Shown piece by piece: positions 1-9,378 of a stretch of 50,893 bases of DNA. Position 1 is the stretch's first letter. Every line of letters starts with the position of its first letter. Below the pieces are notes generated by a model. That model saw nothing but the letters and a program-made list of their open reading frames with translations, did not search any database and was not told the DNA's origin. This stretch comes from Alloyangia mangrovi (GTDB lineage: Bacteria; Pseudomonadota; Alphaproteobacteria; Rhodobacterales; Rhodobacteraceae): contig NZ_NTHN02000038.1 of assembly GCF_002300555.2 (NCBI RefSeq), positions 1-50,893 of the forward strand. Direction: 5' to 3'. The translations under genes and the position numbers were made by a program.

Positions 1-30
1 GCGAGTCAGAAGGCACCCACACAGACTCGC
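1..30. repeat. 7-bp inverted repeat at window edge
   Basis: GCGAGTC at 1-7 is the reverse complement of GACTCGC at 24-30, with a 16-nt loop. It could be the remnant of a terminator or hairpin belonging to a gene left of the window, but there is no T-tract. Nothing else is supportable up to the first gene at 234. Confidence 0.25.
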
Positions 31-233
31 GGCGGCACAACGCATGCACAGGAGATGCCCCGACCATGCGCACCGGCTGGCCAGCCGGGTGCCGCAGCGA
101 CAAATTCTTGCGCAATTTGCCTTGCCTTGCGGGCCCGCAGGCGCATCTTGACCATTGCCTGCCCGGAAGCCTGCCAAAGCTCCGCCGATCCACCCACTTG
201 CCAGATACACCGCCGACCAGACACACTGCCGAG

Positions 234-782
234 ATGACATCCCAGGACAGCCTTCCCAAACCTCTCGGCGACTACATCCGGACGTCTCGCATCGCCCTTG
301 CCGTGTCGCGCATCGAGGAGGACGCGCCGCTGATCCTGGTCAACGAGCCGTTCTGCCGGCTGACCGGATATGCCGCGACAGAGGTCCTTGGCCGCAACTG
401 CCGGCTCCTGCAGGGCGAGGAGACCACCGATGAGATGCGCCGCCCCCTGCATGACTTCGTGCGCGGCGCCGGACCCGACAGCGGCCGCTTCCCGATCCTC
501 AACTACCGCAAGGACGGCAGCAGCTTCTCCAACTTCGTCTTCATGACCCGGCTTTTCGACCGGAGCGGGACGGCGCGCTTCATCCTCGCTTCGCAGTTCG
601 ACATGACCTCGGCGATGCGCCGCAGCAGGCTGCCGCAGAACGACAAGGAACTGACCCGGGCCCTCGATGACGTCGAGCAGATCAGCCGGGAATTCGGGCT
701 CGCGGTCGTCGGCTCGGCGCAGCTGATCGCGGACTCCGTCGCGCTGCTGGCGCGGCTCTCGCTCGATGACCACAAAGATTGA
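234..782 (+). CDS. Short LOV-domain (PAS) blue-light photoreceptor protein
   Basis: This 182-aa protein is a single LOV/PAS domain (about residues 15-125) with a helical C-terminal tail (about 130-180). The LOV signature is complete: N55-C56-R57-L58-L59-Q60, where Cys56 would form the flavin-cysteinyl adduct, plus Asn90 (in NYRKDG), Asn100 (in FSN) and Gln121, the usual FMN-contacting positions. There is no output enzyme domain, so it is a short LOV protein that probably signals by dimerisation or by contacting a partner. The reading frame is open from 66, but LOV homology begins after the ATG at 234. The next gene is a CheB-CheR-HWE kinase starting 49 bp downstream and a response regulator follows it, so the three probably act together. 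Blue-light sensing is inferred from the residues. Confidence 0.85.
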   Translation: MTSQDSLPKPLGDYIRTSRIALAVSRIEEDAPLILVNEPFCRLTGYAATEVLGRNCRLLQGEETTDEMRRPLHDFVRGAGPDSGRFPILNYRKDGSSFSNFVFMTRLFDRSGTARFILASQFDMTSAMRRSRLPQNDKELTRALDDVEQISREFGLAVVGSAQLIADSVALLARLSLDDHKD

Positions 783-831
783 TATGCACGCCAGCGGGCC
801 CGGAGCCCGGATCGCCAAGGAAAGAGCAGGC

Positions 832-3800
832 ATGAAGGATAAGGACGCGCAACAGGCCCCGGCCCAGACGGGCGACAGCGAGCGCCTGTGCATCGTCGGC
901 ATCGGCGCTTCGGCGGGCGGGCTGGAAGCAATCCGCGAGATGCTGACCGCGGCGCGCGCCACGAGCAACCTGGCCTATGTGGTGATCCAGCATCTCGATC
1001 CGAACCACGAGAGCCTGCTGGCCGAGCTGCTCGCGCGGCACACCGAGCTGCGGGTGCGCCAGGCCTCGGGCGGCGAGAAGATCACCGCCGGCAACGTCTA
1101 TATCATTCCCCCCCGGCCACGGGCTCTCGGTCACAAGGGGGGGTGCTGCACCTCACCGAGTTCGCGCAGCCGCGGGGGTTGCGGCGGCCGATCGACGATT
1201 TCTTCGAGAGCCTCGCGCTCGACCAGGGCCGCTTTGCCGCCTGCGTGATCCTGTCGGGCACCGGCGCCGACGGCAGCGCCGGGTTGCGGGCGATCAAGGA
1301 ACATGGCGGGCTGTGCCTCGTGCAGCAGCCCGAGACGGCGAAATATGACGGCATGCCGACCTCGGCGCAGGCGACCGGGCTGGTGGATTTCGTCCGCCGC
1401 CCCGGCGAGATCGTCGAGGCGATCGAGCAGTTCTACGCCCACACACTGGTCGACACCGCCGACCGCCAGCTCGCCAACACGGTCGAGGCGCATCTCGAGG
1501 ACATCTGCGGCGTGGTGCGCAATTTCGTCGGGCATGATTTCTCGGGCTACAAGAAGTCGACGCTGATCCGCCGGGTGCAAAGGCGCATCCAGGTGCTCGA
1601 CCTCGACGACGCCAGCGCCTACCTCAAGCGGGTGCGCTCGGATCCCAAGGAATGCGAGATCCTCTTCCGCGAGCTGCTGATCAACGTCACGCGCTTCTTC
1701 CGCGACCCCGAGCATTTCGAGCGGCTGCGGGAACTGGCCGTCGCGCCGCTGGTCCGGGGCGCCGGCAATGACGACGAGATCCGCGTCTGGATTCCCGGCT
1801 GCTCGAGCGGCGAGGAAGCCTATTCTCTGGCGATGATGTTCGCCGAGGAGGCGCGGACGCAGAAGCGCTCGGTGAAGATCCAGATCTTCGCCACCGACAT
1901 CGACGAGCAGATGCTGCGCATCGCGCGCGACGCGACCTACCCGCAATCGGCGCTGGCCGACATCCCCGAGCAGATGCGCGACCTCTATACCATCGCGCTA
2001 GACGGGCGGTTCCGGGTCTCGGCCAAGATCCGCGACATGATCCGCTTCTCGGTGCATTCCATCGTCCGAGACCCGCCGTTCTCCAACATCGACCTGCTGT
2101 CCTGCCGCAACCTGCTCATCTACTTCGGCGACCAGCTGCAATCGACCGCCCTGCCGATTTTCCACTACGCGCTAAAGCCCGGCGCGACGCTCTTTCTCGG
2201 CCCCTCCGAGACGGTGGGCCGGCACGATCACGTTTTCAATCCGCTCGACCAGAGCGCGCGCGTCTTCCAGCGCAACAACGGCCGCCCCGAGTACCCGCTG
2301 CACCTGCGCAACGCGCAGCGCAGCCAGCCCTCGGGCCGCCGCCACGCCGCGGATGACGCCGAGCCCCCTGCCCGCCTCGACTGGCAGGAAAGCGACGTCG
2401 CCGAGCGCATCCTCTCGGCCTACGCTCCGCCGACGCTGCGGGTGACCGCGCGCGGCGAGATTCTGCGCTCCACCGGCCGGCTCGGCAAATACCTCGAGGT
2501 GACGCCCGGCCCCGACAGCGACAATTTCGCGCCCTCTCTCGCCCGCTCCGGCGTGCGCGAGGCGCTTTCCGCGATCCTTCGGCAGGTGGCGCGTAGCAAA
2601 AAGCGCACCATCTCGCGCGATCTTTCGGCGCGCTCCGAGTTCGGGACGCAGGCGTTCGACCTGATCGCCGATCCGCTCGAGGACGGCAGCATCCTTCTGG
2701 TGTTCCGCGAGCGCGACCGCTTCGAGGCGCTTGAGGATGACGCCTTCGAGGAACTCGACCCCGCGGACAGCCACGTGCAGAGTCTCGAACACGAACTGCG
2801 CGACACGCGCGCGCGGCTGCACACCACGGTGGAGGAGCTGGAGACGGCGAACGAGGAGCTGAAAAGCTCCAACGAAGAAATGATGTCGATGAATGAAGAG
2901 CTGCAGTCGACCAACGAGGAACTCTCGACGGTCAACGACGAGCTCAAGAGCAAGGTCGACGAGCTGTCGGTGGCCAATGCCGACCTGTCGAACTTCTTCG
3001 CCTCCACCGCGCTGCCGCTGGTGGTGGTCGACTCCAAGATGGCGATCCGCAACTTCACCGACGCGATCCAGTCGATCTACCCGTTCCGCGGCGCCGACCG
3101 GGGCCGGCCACTGGCCGAGGTGACCTCGTCGCTGCGTCGCAATGAAGAGGTGCTGCAGGCCATCGGCGAGGTGATGCGCAACGGCGAGCTGCGCCACATG
3201 CGCGTCAGCGACAGGGCCGAGGCGCGCACCTGGTCGCTGGTCATCACCCCCTACCGCAGCCGCGACGGCGACCTCAATGGCGCCACGCTGGTCTTCACCG
3301 AGGTGACCGATGCCCTGCGCCTCGAAGCGGCGCTCAAGCATGAAGGCGAGCGCCTGCGGCTGGCGCTGGATGTCTCGGGGCTGGCGGTCTGGGAGTGCGA
3401 TCCGCGCAACGGCACGGTGACGCTGGACGACTCCGGCTGCGCCCTGCTCGGCGTCGATGACCACACGCTTCCACTCGAGCGGCTGCTGCAGTCGATCGCC
3501 GAGGACAGCCGTGATGAGGTGCGCAAGGCCATCAACGAGGCCATGCAGGGCGGCGCCCCCATCGACGTGGTGGCCCGGCTCGGCGGTCTTGGCGCCCATG
3601 CGCGCTCGATCCAGATCGTCGGCCGCCGCATCGCCACACCGCGGGCCGAGCGGGTGCTCGGCGTGCTCTTCGACGTGACCGAGGAGCAGGACGCCAAAGA
3701 CGTGCGCGAGATGATGCTGCGCGAGATGAACCACCGCGTGAAGAACATGTTCTCGATCATCTCGAGCATGGTGCGCATGGCTGGCCGCAAGGCCGAGAGC

Positions 3801-4280
3801 GTGCCCGACTTGGTGGAGGGCGTGCAGAGCCGGATCAACGCCCTCGCCCGCTCGCATGACCTCACGCAGAAGACCCCGCGCGGGCACAAGTTCGGGCTCG
3901 AGGATGCGATCCGCGCTTCGCTCGAGCCCTACCGCGGCGACAAGGAGCTGACCCCCGGTGGCCCCGAGGTCCCTGTGGCCACGCATGAGCTCACCTCCCT
4001 CTCGCTGCTGTTGCACGAATGGTCGACCAATGCCGCGAAATACGGCGTGCTGGGGCATAAGCCGGGGCGGCTCGAAGTCTCTTGGCGGCGCGACGGAAAA
4101 TTCGTCGAACTCCTGTGGAACGAAATTCACGAGACGCGGGTTGAGCCTGATGACGGGGCAGCGGGCTTCGGCTCGACGCTGGTCCAGCTTTCGGCGGTTC
4201 AGCTGAGCGGCACGGTCTCTGTCGACTTCGGCGACTACGAAAGAAGGATGGTGCTGCGTTATGTCCCTGACGAGCAGTAA
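832..4280 (+). CDS. CheB-CheR-PAS-HWE histidine kinase fusion, frameshifted at two homopolymers
   Basis: This is a multidomain sensor kinase of about 1148 aa once two frame breaks are repaired. In order: a CheB methylesterase domain with Ser27 (GIGASAGG), His54 (IQHLDP) and about Asp146 (SGTGADGS) as catalytic triad; a CheR methyltransferase domain (INVTRFFRD, GCSSGEEAYSLA, ATDID, SCRNLLIYF); a coiled coil rich in NEEL repeats (about 650-715); two PAS domains; and an HWE-type kinase with phospho-acceptor about His967 in MNHRVKN, HEWSTNAAKYG and W-x-E (LLWNE). The ATG at 832 follows AAGGAAAG at 819-826. The frame breaks between a C7 run (1108-1114) and a G7 run (1137-1143); one base less in each gives IIPPGHGLSVTRGVLHL, the expected CheB sequence. 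The stop overlaps the response regulator start by 20 bp. Similar fusions feed alphaproteobacterial stress or motility control; the target here is unknown. Confidence 0.85.
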
Positions 4281-4653
4281 GACGACCCCGGCCCGGGGGC
4301 GCGTGATGATTTGCGAAGACGAGGTGATCGTCGCCATGGACCTGCAGATGCTGGTCGAGGACTTTGGCTACGAGGTCATCGGCCCCTTCCCCGGGCTGCG
4401 CGAGGCCTTTGCCGCGCTTGGTGATCAGCGCCCGGACATCGCGCTTCTTGACGTGCGCCTGAAGGATGGCGAGGTCTTTCCGCTTGCCGACCGGCTGCGC
4501 GACATGGGCGTCGGGCTCGTCTTCCAGTCCGGCCACGTCTACGACGACGAGATCCACGCCAAGTACCCGCAGGCCGGCTGCTGCCTGAAGCCGATCAACC
4601 CGGCCGGGCTGCGCACCGCCCTGCAGAGCGCCGAGACAGTCGGCACCGCCTGA
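4261..4653 (+). CDS. Single-domain response regulator (receiver only)
   Basis: This 130-aa protein is a stand-alone CheY-like receiver. The acidic pocket is E19-D20, the phospho-acceptor is Asp64 (LLDVRL), the switch Ser is about S90 in FQSGH, and the conserved Lys is about K110 (CLKPI). The F-x-S-G segment resembles the FATGUY motif of alphaproteobacterial single-domain receivers paired with HWE/HisKA_2 kinases. It starts inside the 3' end of the kinase gene (20-bp overlap), so translational coupling and phosphotransfer from that kinase are likely. With no DNA-binding output it probably acts by protein contact, as a phosphate sink, or in a relay. Confidence 0.88.
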   Translation: MSLTSSKTTPARGRVMICEDEVIVAMDLQMLVEDFGYEVIGPFPGLREAFAALGDQRPDIALLDVRLKDGEVFPLADRLRDMGVGLVFQSGHVYDDEIHAKYPQAGCCLKPINPAGLRTALQSAETVGTA

Positions 4654-4668
4654 CCCCAGGCTGAGCGC

Positions 4669-5248
4669 TCAGCCCGGCAGCACCGCCGCCATGCCGCCGA
4701 TGGCGATGAGCCAGGCGGAGGCCACTGCCCCCGCGATGCGCCCGAGCCGCGCCTGCAGCAGGTCGATCACCCCCCCAGCCCACAAGCACGAAGGCGGCCA
4801 TCCCCAGGATGCCGCCGAGCGCGGCGAGCAGCCCATCCCGGCTCGCCGCCGGCGCATCTCCCGAGAGCGCCGCAACTGTGGTGCCCGCCATGGCGAGCAC
4901 CGCAAGCGGCGCCCCCGGCAGCGAAACACCCCAGAGCGCCAGCGCCCCGAGCCCGACGGCCAGCAGGGCGCCGAGCCGTAACGAGGGTGCGAGCTCCGGC
5001 CAGACCCCGTGCAGCACGATGCCCGCCGCTGCCGCCAGAACCAGCGCCGGGTAGGCAACCCGCACCGACTCCAGCGCTTGCCGGGCCAGCAGCAGCGCCA
5101 CCGCGGCAAGCAGCAGCATCTGCAGCGGCGCCATCACCGGATGCAGCAGCCCCGCGTAGAACGGCCCGAGGTCTCCGAAAGCATCATGCGCCAGCGCGGC
5201 CTGCGGCATCGCGACCAGCGCAGCCGCCGGAAGGGCTGCCCGGGTCAC
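4669..5248 (-). CDS. HupE/UreJ-like membrane protein, second of a pair, frameshifted at C7
   Basis: This predicted integral membrane protein has about 5-6 hydrophobic segments and begins with a short hydrophobic leader followed by AHDAFGDLGPFYAGLLHP, close to the HupE/UreJ N-terminal motif (AH....GF..G..HP). I start it at GTG 5248, which overlaps the stop of the upstream hupE-like gene (GTGA). The frame breaks at a C7 run on the plus strand (4770-4776). With six bases the protein reads through VGWGVIDLLQARLG and ends at 4669, giving about 192 aa, so the break is probably a homopolymer error. HupE/UreJ proteins are proposed nickel or cobalt permeases; no hydrogenase or urease gene lies nearby. 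Partner function with the 5245-5844 gene is inferred from the overlap. Confidence 0.65.
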
Positions 5249-5844
5249 AGCGCGCCGATCAGGAAGCCCGCGCCAAGCGCCGCGATCACCCCGCCGGCGC
5301 CGCGCACCGCCAGCGCGCCCGCGCGCGAGCGGGTCAGCATGCCGAAGGCGATGCCGCAGATGTGCAACAGGCCAGTGCCGATCACGAAGCCGCCCGCATA
5401 GGCCAGCGGGCTCACCGCACCCGGCATCTCGGTGCCATGGGCATGGCCGTGGAAGATCGCGAAGACCGCCACGATCACCGCCGCCACCGGCAGCGGCGGT
5501 CGCGCGGCGAAAAGCACCGCGAGCCCGATCACCAGTCCCGATGCGGCGATCCCCGTCTCGATCCCCGGCAGCGGCACGCCCGCTGCCCCGAGCATCCCGC
5601 CAAGCGCCATGACCAGCGGGAAGGTCACCGGCAGCAGCCAGACCGCGGGCGCGCCAAGGAACGCGCCCCAGAGCCCCACCGCCACCATGGCGATCACGTG
5701 GTCCCAGCCGAGGATCGGGTGCAGGAAGCCGGTGACGAAGCCCCCTGCGGCAACATCGCCCGAATGGGCCAGCGCTGGCGAGGCAGTGCCGAGCGCGACA
5801 AGGGTGAGCGCGAGCACGGTCGCAAAGAGACGTCTGGAATTCAT
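5245..5844 (-). CDS. HupE/UreJ family metal permease-like protein
   Basis: This 199-aa membrane protein has an N-terminal signal sequence (residues 1-24, ending ALA), then AHSG and the family signature GFLHPILGWDHVIAMVAVGLWG, followed by several transmembrane helices containing FHGHAHGTEMPG and GLLHICGIAFG. The His-rich segments (HSG, HP..GWDH, HGHAHG) are the presumed metal-binding positions in HupE/UreJ. The start is the ATG at 5844; an in-frame upstream ATG at 5895 would place a hydrophilic extension before the signal peptide. It is followed by, and overlaps, a second HupE-like gene. HupE/UreJ members are linked to nickel or cobalt uptake; the metal here cannot be told. Confidence 0.82.
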   Translation of the reverse strand: MNSRRLFATVLALTLVALGTASPALAHSGDVAAGGFVTGFLHPILGWDHVIAMVAVGLWGAFLGAPAVWLLPVTFPLVMALGGMLGAAGVPLPGIETGIAASGLVIGLAVLFAARPPLPVAAVIVAVFAIFHGHAHGTEMPGAVSPLAYAGGFVIGTGLLHICGIAFGMLTRSRAGALAVRGAGGVIAALGAGFLIGAL

Positions 5845-5953
5845 GGCAAAATCCTTTCTGGCATCGAATTGGCCGGCCTGCGCGGAGATTGCCATGCCCC
5901 ATGGTCAATGGCGAGGAGCGATCTGCCGGCCCGCGTCCAAAAGCCCCGCCGCC

Positions 5954-6598
5954 TCAGGCCCCGCGCCGCGACAGGATGTCCGCCAGCACGATGTAAGAGG
6001 CGGCGACATGGCTGCGCATCAGCCCGCGCGCGGCCTCGGCATCCTGCGCCATGATCGCCTGCGCGATGGCGTCATGCTCGGCGCGCGAGGTCGACAGGCG
6101 CGAGGCATCCACGTGGAAGTTCGCCGCCCGCCATGCCTGCGTCCGCAGGTTCAGTTCCTCCAGCACCGAGGCCAGCGCGGCATTTCGCGCGCCGGTCTTC
6201 AGCGCCGCGTGGAAGCGCGCGTTGATCAGCCCGTAGCGCTCGGCGTCCTCGCCACAGGTCTTGCCCTCCTCGAGGATGGCCAGCATGTGACGCCGCTCGA
6301 TCTCGGTCATCCGGTGCGCCGCCAGCGCGGCCAGCACGCTTTCCACCTCGCCAACCGCCTCGAAGAGCTCCGCGAGGTCGCTGGCCTTCATCCGGCGCAC
6401 CACGAAGGCGCGCCGCGCGCCGCGCTCGGCAAGGCTCGCCTGCTCGAGCCGGTGCAGCGCCTCGCGGACCGGGGTGCGCGAGACCCCGAACTGCTCGGCC
6501 AGTGCCTGCTCGACCAGCGGCTCTCCCGGCTTCATCCGCCCTGCCACGATCTGGTCCACGAGGCTGTCGAATATGCTTTCTGCCGTCCGAATGATCAT
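5954..6598 (-). CDS. GntR-family (FadR/FCD) transcriptional regulator
   Basis: This 214-aa regulator has an N-terminal winged helix (about 5-70; LVDQIVAGRMKPGEPLVEQ, FGVSRTPVREALHRLE) and a C-terminal all-helical FCD ligand-binding domain (about 80-210) with the metal-binding-type residues expected of the group (N-x-x-FH at NARFH, EH in RAEHDAI, H in RSHVAASY). ATG 6598 is chosen because family homology begins at once (MIIRTAESIFDSLVDQI). It is divergent from the peptide ABC/GGT operon starting at 6818. A GntR-type palindrome lies between them at 6641-6650, so it very likely controls that operon and itself, with a transport substrate or metabolite as ligand. Confidence 0.88.
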   Translation of the reverse strand: MIIRTAESIFDSLVDQIVAGRMKPGEPLVEQALAEQFGVSRTPVREALHRLEQASLAERGARRAFVVRRMKASDLAELFEAVGEVESVLAALAAHRMTEIERRHMLAILEEGKTCGEDAERYGLINARFHAALKTGARNAALASVLEELNLRTQAWRAANFHVDASRLSTSRAEHDAIAQAIMAQDAEAARGLMRSHVAASYIVLADILSRRGA

Positions 6599-6640
6599 GT
6601 GCGCCCCGCCGTCGTCGAAATGAACACTTTTATCTTGTTT

Positions 6641-6650
6641 ATGTATACAT
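6641..6650. promoter_or_regulatory. Putative GntR operator ATGTATACAT
   Basis: ATGTATACAT is a perfect 10-bp palindrome in the 219-bp region between the divergent gntR (start 6598) and the ABC operon (start 6818). FCD-type GntR regulators commonly bind TGTATACA-like sites. It sits 43 bp from the gntR start in an AT-rich patch (6621-6655) that probably also holds promoter elements. Binding is inferred. Confidence 0.6.
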
Positions 6651-6817
6651 GTCCCCACAACCTGAAACCACGAGACAACAGGTCGGTACAGGAGGAAACA
6701 GGAAAAACGCCGTCCAATTGGGCTGTTGCCCCCTCAGAGCCGGGACAACCGGACAGGCAGGGCCCGATGCGTTCGTTTCGACATGGGAGGAGACCATGCC
6801 AACAGGAGAGACAAGAC

Positions 6818-8425
6818 ATGACGCAAGTCGACCACAAGAAAGTTCTGGCCGAGCGCCTCTCGGCCCGGCTCGGCCGCCGCGCCGTGCTCAAGGGTCTCGG
6901 CGCCGGCATCGTCGCCGCAACCAGCGCCGGGTCCTTCCCCGGAATTGCCCGCGCCCAGCAGAGCGGCCACCTGAAGATCGCCTCGGTCAAGGTGATCGAC
7001 ACGCTTGATCCGCATTTCACCGGCTTCCTGTCGGCGATCCAGATCATCAACAACATCCACAACGGGTTGCTGAAGATCGCCTATGACGGCGAGAAGGTGA
7101 CCTTCGAGCCCGATCTGGCCGAGACCTGGGATCTCGAGGACGACAAGACCCACGTCTTCAAGCTGCGCGAGGGCGTGAAATTCCACGACGGCACCCCCTG
7201 CGATGCCGAGGCGGTGAAGTTCTCGCTGCTGCGGGTGAAGGAAGGCGAGCCCAAGTCGCCGCACGCCTGGAAGCTGGAGCTGCTCGAGGAGATCGAGGTG
7301 GTCGACCCGCTGACCGTCAAGCTGCACTTCTCCGAGCCCTATGCCTTCCTGCCCGTCGCGCTGACCGGATCCACAGGCCGCGCCGGCACCATCGTGAGCC
7401 CCGCCGCCGCGCAGAAATACGGCACCGACTACGGTCGCAACCCGGTCGGCACCGGCCCGTTCAAATTCGTCTCCTGGCGCGAGAATGATGCCATCGAGCT
7501 CGAGGCCAACACCGAGTACTTCGAGCCCGACATGCCCAAGCTCGAGCGCGTCACCTTCGTGCTGATGAACGAGGCCTCCACCGCGCTCGCCGCGCTGATG
7601 TCGGGGCAGATCCACGGCATGACCGACTGCCCGATGCAGCTGGTGGATCAGGTCGACGCCTTCCCCAAGGCGACGCTCTACGGCGAGATCGAGGGCAACT
7701 ACACCTTCGTCGGCATGAACTGCAAGAAGGGCCCCTTCACCGACATCAACCTGCGCCGCGCCGTCGCCTGGGCGCTGGACCGCGAGAAGCTGGTGAAACA
7801 GGCCTACTTCGGCCGTGCCCAGCAGGCCTACACCCCGATCTCCCCGCCCATGAGCGGCTTCTTCGACCCCGAGATCGCGACCTCCGGCCGTGGCCAGTGG
7901 TTCGACCTCGAGAAGGCCAAGGAATTCCGTGCCAAGGCGGAAAACCAGGACGAGATCGAAGTGACCTACATGATGGCCGAGCGCGGCCCGGTCGGCACCC
8001 GCATCGCGCAGACCGTGGCGCCGATGCTGGCCGAGATCGGCATCAAGGTGAAGCTCGAACTGATCGAGCCCGCCGCCTGGCTCAAGCGCCGCAACGAGGG
8101 CGACTTCGACCTCTACGACTTCGAGTGGGTGGCCGACCTCGACCCCGACGAGACCATCTACCCCGAGTTCAAGTCTGACGGTGCCTGGAACTTCTGCGGC
8201 TGGGTCAACACCCAGTTCGACGACCTGTGCAAGCAGGCGCAGGTGATCCTGGAAACCGAGGAGCGGGCCAAGCTCTACTACGCGGCAGAGGATCTGCTGA
8301 TGGACGAGGCGCCGATCGCGATCATGGCACACATGCCGATCTACAAGGTCTTCTCGGACAAGGTGCAGGGCTTCAACTACATCCCCGCCGACCTCGTGAA
8401 CCTGCATACGGTGAGCCTCACCTGA
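6818..8425 (+). CDS. ABC peptide/oligopeptide transporter, periplasmic substrate-binding protein
   Basis: This 535-aa family-5 (DppA/OppA-like) solute-binding protein delivers peptides or related ligands to the permease encoded next. The N-terminus carries a twin-arginine-like signal (GRRAVLKGLGAG, then a hydrophobic stretch ending IARAQQ, about residues 18-45), suggesting Tat export. The SBP_bac_5 core follows: LDPHFTG, L..G.VTFEPDLAETW, KLREGVKFHDGTPCDAEAVKFSL and YEDLLMDEAP-type C-terminal features. ATG 6818 is chosen because the signal sequence follows directly; the open frame further upstream has no homology. The stop overlaps the next start by one base (TGATG). The ligand is unknown; the operon ends in gamma-glutamyltransferase, which favours gamma-glutamyl peptides. 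Confidence 0.92.
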   Translation: MTQVDHKKVLAERLSARLGRRAVLKGLGAGIVAATSAGSFPGIARAQQSGHLKIASVKVIDTLDPHFTGFLSAIQIINNIHNGLLKIAYDGEKVTFEPDLAETWDLEDDKTHVFKLREGVKFHDGTPCDAEAVKFSLLRVKEGEPKSPHAWKLELLEEIEVVDPLTVKLHFSEPYAFLPVALTGSTGRAGTIVSPAAAQKYGTDYGRNPVGTGPFKFVSWRENDAIELEANTEYFEPDMPKLERVTFVLMNEASTALAALMSGQIHGMTDCPMQLVDQVDAFPKATLYGEIEGNYTFVGMNCKKGPFTDINLRRAVAWALDREKLVKQAYFGRAQQAYTPISPPMSGFFDPEIATSGRGQWFDLEKAKEFRAKAENQDEIEVTYMMAERGPVGTRIAQTVAPMLAEIGIKVKLELIEPAAWLKRRNEGDFDLYDFEWVADLDPDETIYPEFKSDGAWNFCGWVNTQFDDLCKQAQVILETEERAKLYYAAEDLLMDEAPIAIMAHMPIYKVFSDKVQGFNYIPADLVNLHTVSLT

Positions 8426-9378
8426 TGCTGCTGGTCCAGACCCTCGGAAAGCTCGGGCAGACGCTCGTCGTGCTGTTCATCGTCTCGGTTGCCACCTTCG
8501 GACTTCTGAAGCTGGCGCCGGGCGACCCGGTGCAGATCATGCTCGGCTCGGAATACTCGCAGGAGTCCTACGAGTCGCTCACCGCCGAAATGGGTCTGGA
8601 CCGGCCCTTCCTGGCGCAATACGCCGATTGGGCGCTGAACTTCGTGCAAGGCGACTGGGGCACCTCCTTTGTCGCCCGCACCGACATCTTCACCTATGCC
8701 TTCAAGGAGGCGCTGCCGGTGACGCTGACGCTGGCGAGCTTCTCGCTGGTCTTCGCGGTGCTGATCGGCGTGCCCCTGGGGGTGCTCTCGGCGGTCAAGA
8801 AGGACACCGCCTTCGACGCGGGCTCGGCGGTCTTTGCCCTGACCGGCACCGCGTTTCCGTCGTTCCTGCTCGGCATCCTGCTGATCTGGTTCTTCGGGGT
8901 GCGGCTCGGCTGGTTCCCGGTAATGGGCTATGTCTCGCCCTGGGAGGACTTCTGGACCGGGGTCTATCACATGATCCTGCCGGGGCTGACGCTGTCCACC
9001 TATTTCATCGCGATGATCACGCGCCTGACCCGCGCCACGCTGATCGAGGTGCTCGACCAGCCCTACATCGCCGCCGCACGCGCGCGGGGCGAGCCCGGCT
9101 GGCGGGTGATCTGGGTACACGGCGTGCGCAACATCGCCATGCCGCTGGTCACCATCCTCGGTCTGCAGCTCGGCACGCTGCTGCAGGGCACGGTGCTGAC
9201 CGAGACGGTGTTCAACCTGCCCGGCATCGGCCAGATGCTGACCTCGGCGGTGCTCGGGCGCGAGTACATGGTGGTGCAGGCGGGGGTGATGATGACCGCC
9301 TTCCTCTTCATCGGGGTCAACCTGCTGGTCGACCTCTCCTACCCGATCCTCGACCCCAGACTGAGAGACCGCAAATGA
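8425..9378 (+). CDS. ABC peptide transporter permease (DppB-like)
   Basis: This 317-aa inner-membrane permease has six predicted helices and the BPD_transp_1 fold. Family landmarks are the N-terminal LAPGDPVQIMLG, GDWGTSFVARTDI, and the EAA loop (AAARARGEPGWRVIWVHGVRNIAMPL) that docks to the ATPases, then ETVFNLPGIGQML. It partners with the DppC-like permease encoded next (ATGA overlap with its start at 9375). It is translationally coupled to the binding-protein gene. Confidence 0.93.
   Translation: MLLVQTLGKLGQTLVVLFIVSVATFGLLKLAPGDPVQIMLGSEYSQESYESLTAEMGLDRPFLAQYADWALNFVQGDWGTSFVARTDIFTYAFKEALPVTLTLASFSLVFAVLIGVPLGVLSAVKKDTAFDAGSAVFALTGTAFPSFLLGILLIWFFGVRLGWFPVMGYVSPWEDFWTGVYHMILPGLTLSTYFIAMITRLTRATLIEVLDQPYIAAARARGEPGWRVIWVHGVRNIAMPLVTILGLQLGTLLQGTVLTETVFNLPGIGQMLTSAVLGREYMVVQAGVMMTAFLFIGVNLLVDLSYPILDPRLRDRK

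Noticed and set aside
1108-1143. Programmed ribosomal frameshifting at the C7/G7 runs of the kinase
   Set aside because: Two successive shifts would be needed and the same pattern recurs in unrelated genes, so base-calling error is simpler.
2172-4337. 721-codon minus-strand frame opposite the HWE kinase
   Set aside because: It is a shadow of the kinase gene; the codon bias and domain motifs belong to the plus strand.
5845-5953. Cobalamin or nickel riboswitch upstream of the hupE-like gene
   Set aside because: The gap is only 109 bp, shared with gntR's 3' end, and no conserved riboswitch core is visible.
5432-6817. In-frame extension upstream of the peptide-binding protein
   Set aside because: It overlaps hupE and gntR on the other strand and has no homology; the Tat-type signal begins at 6818.
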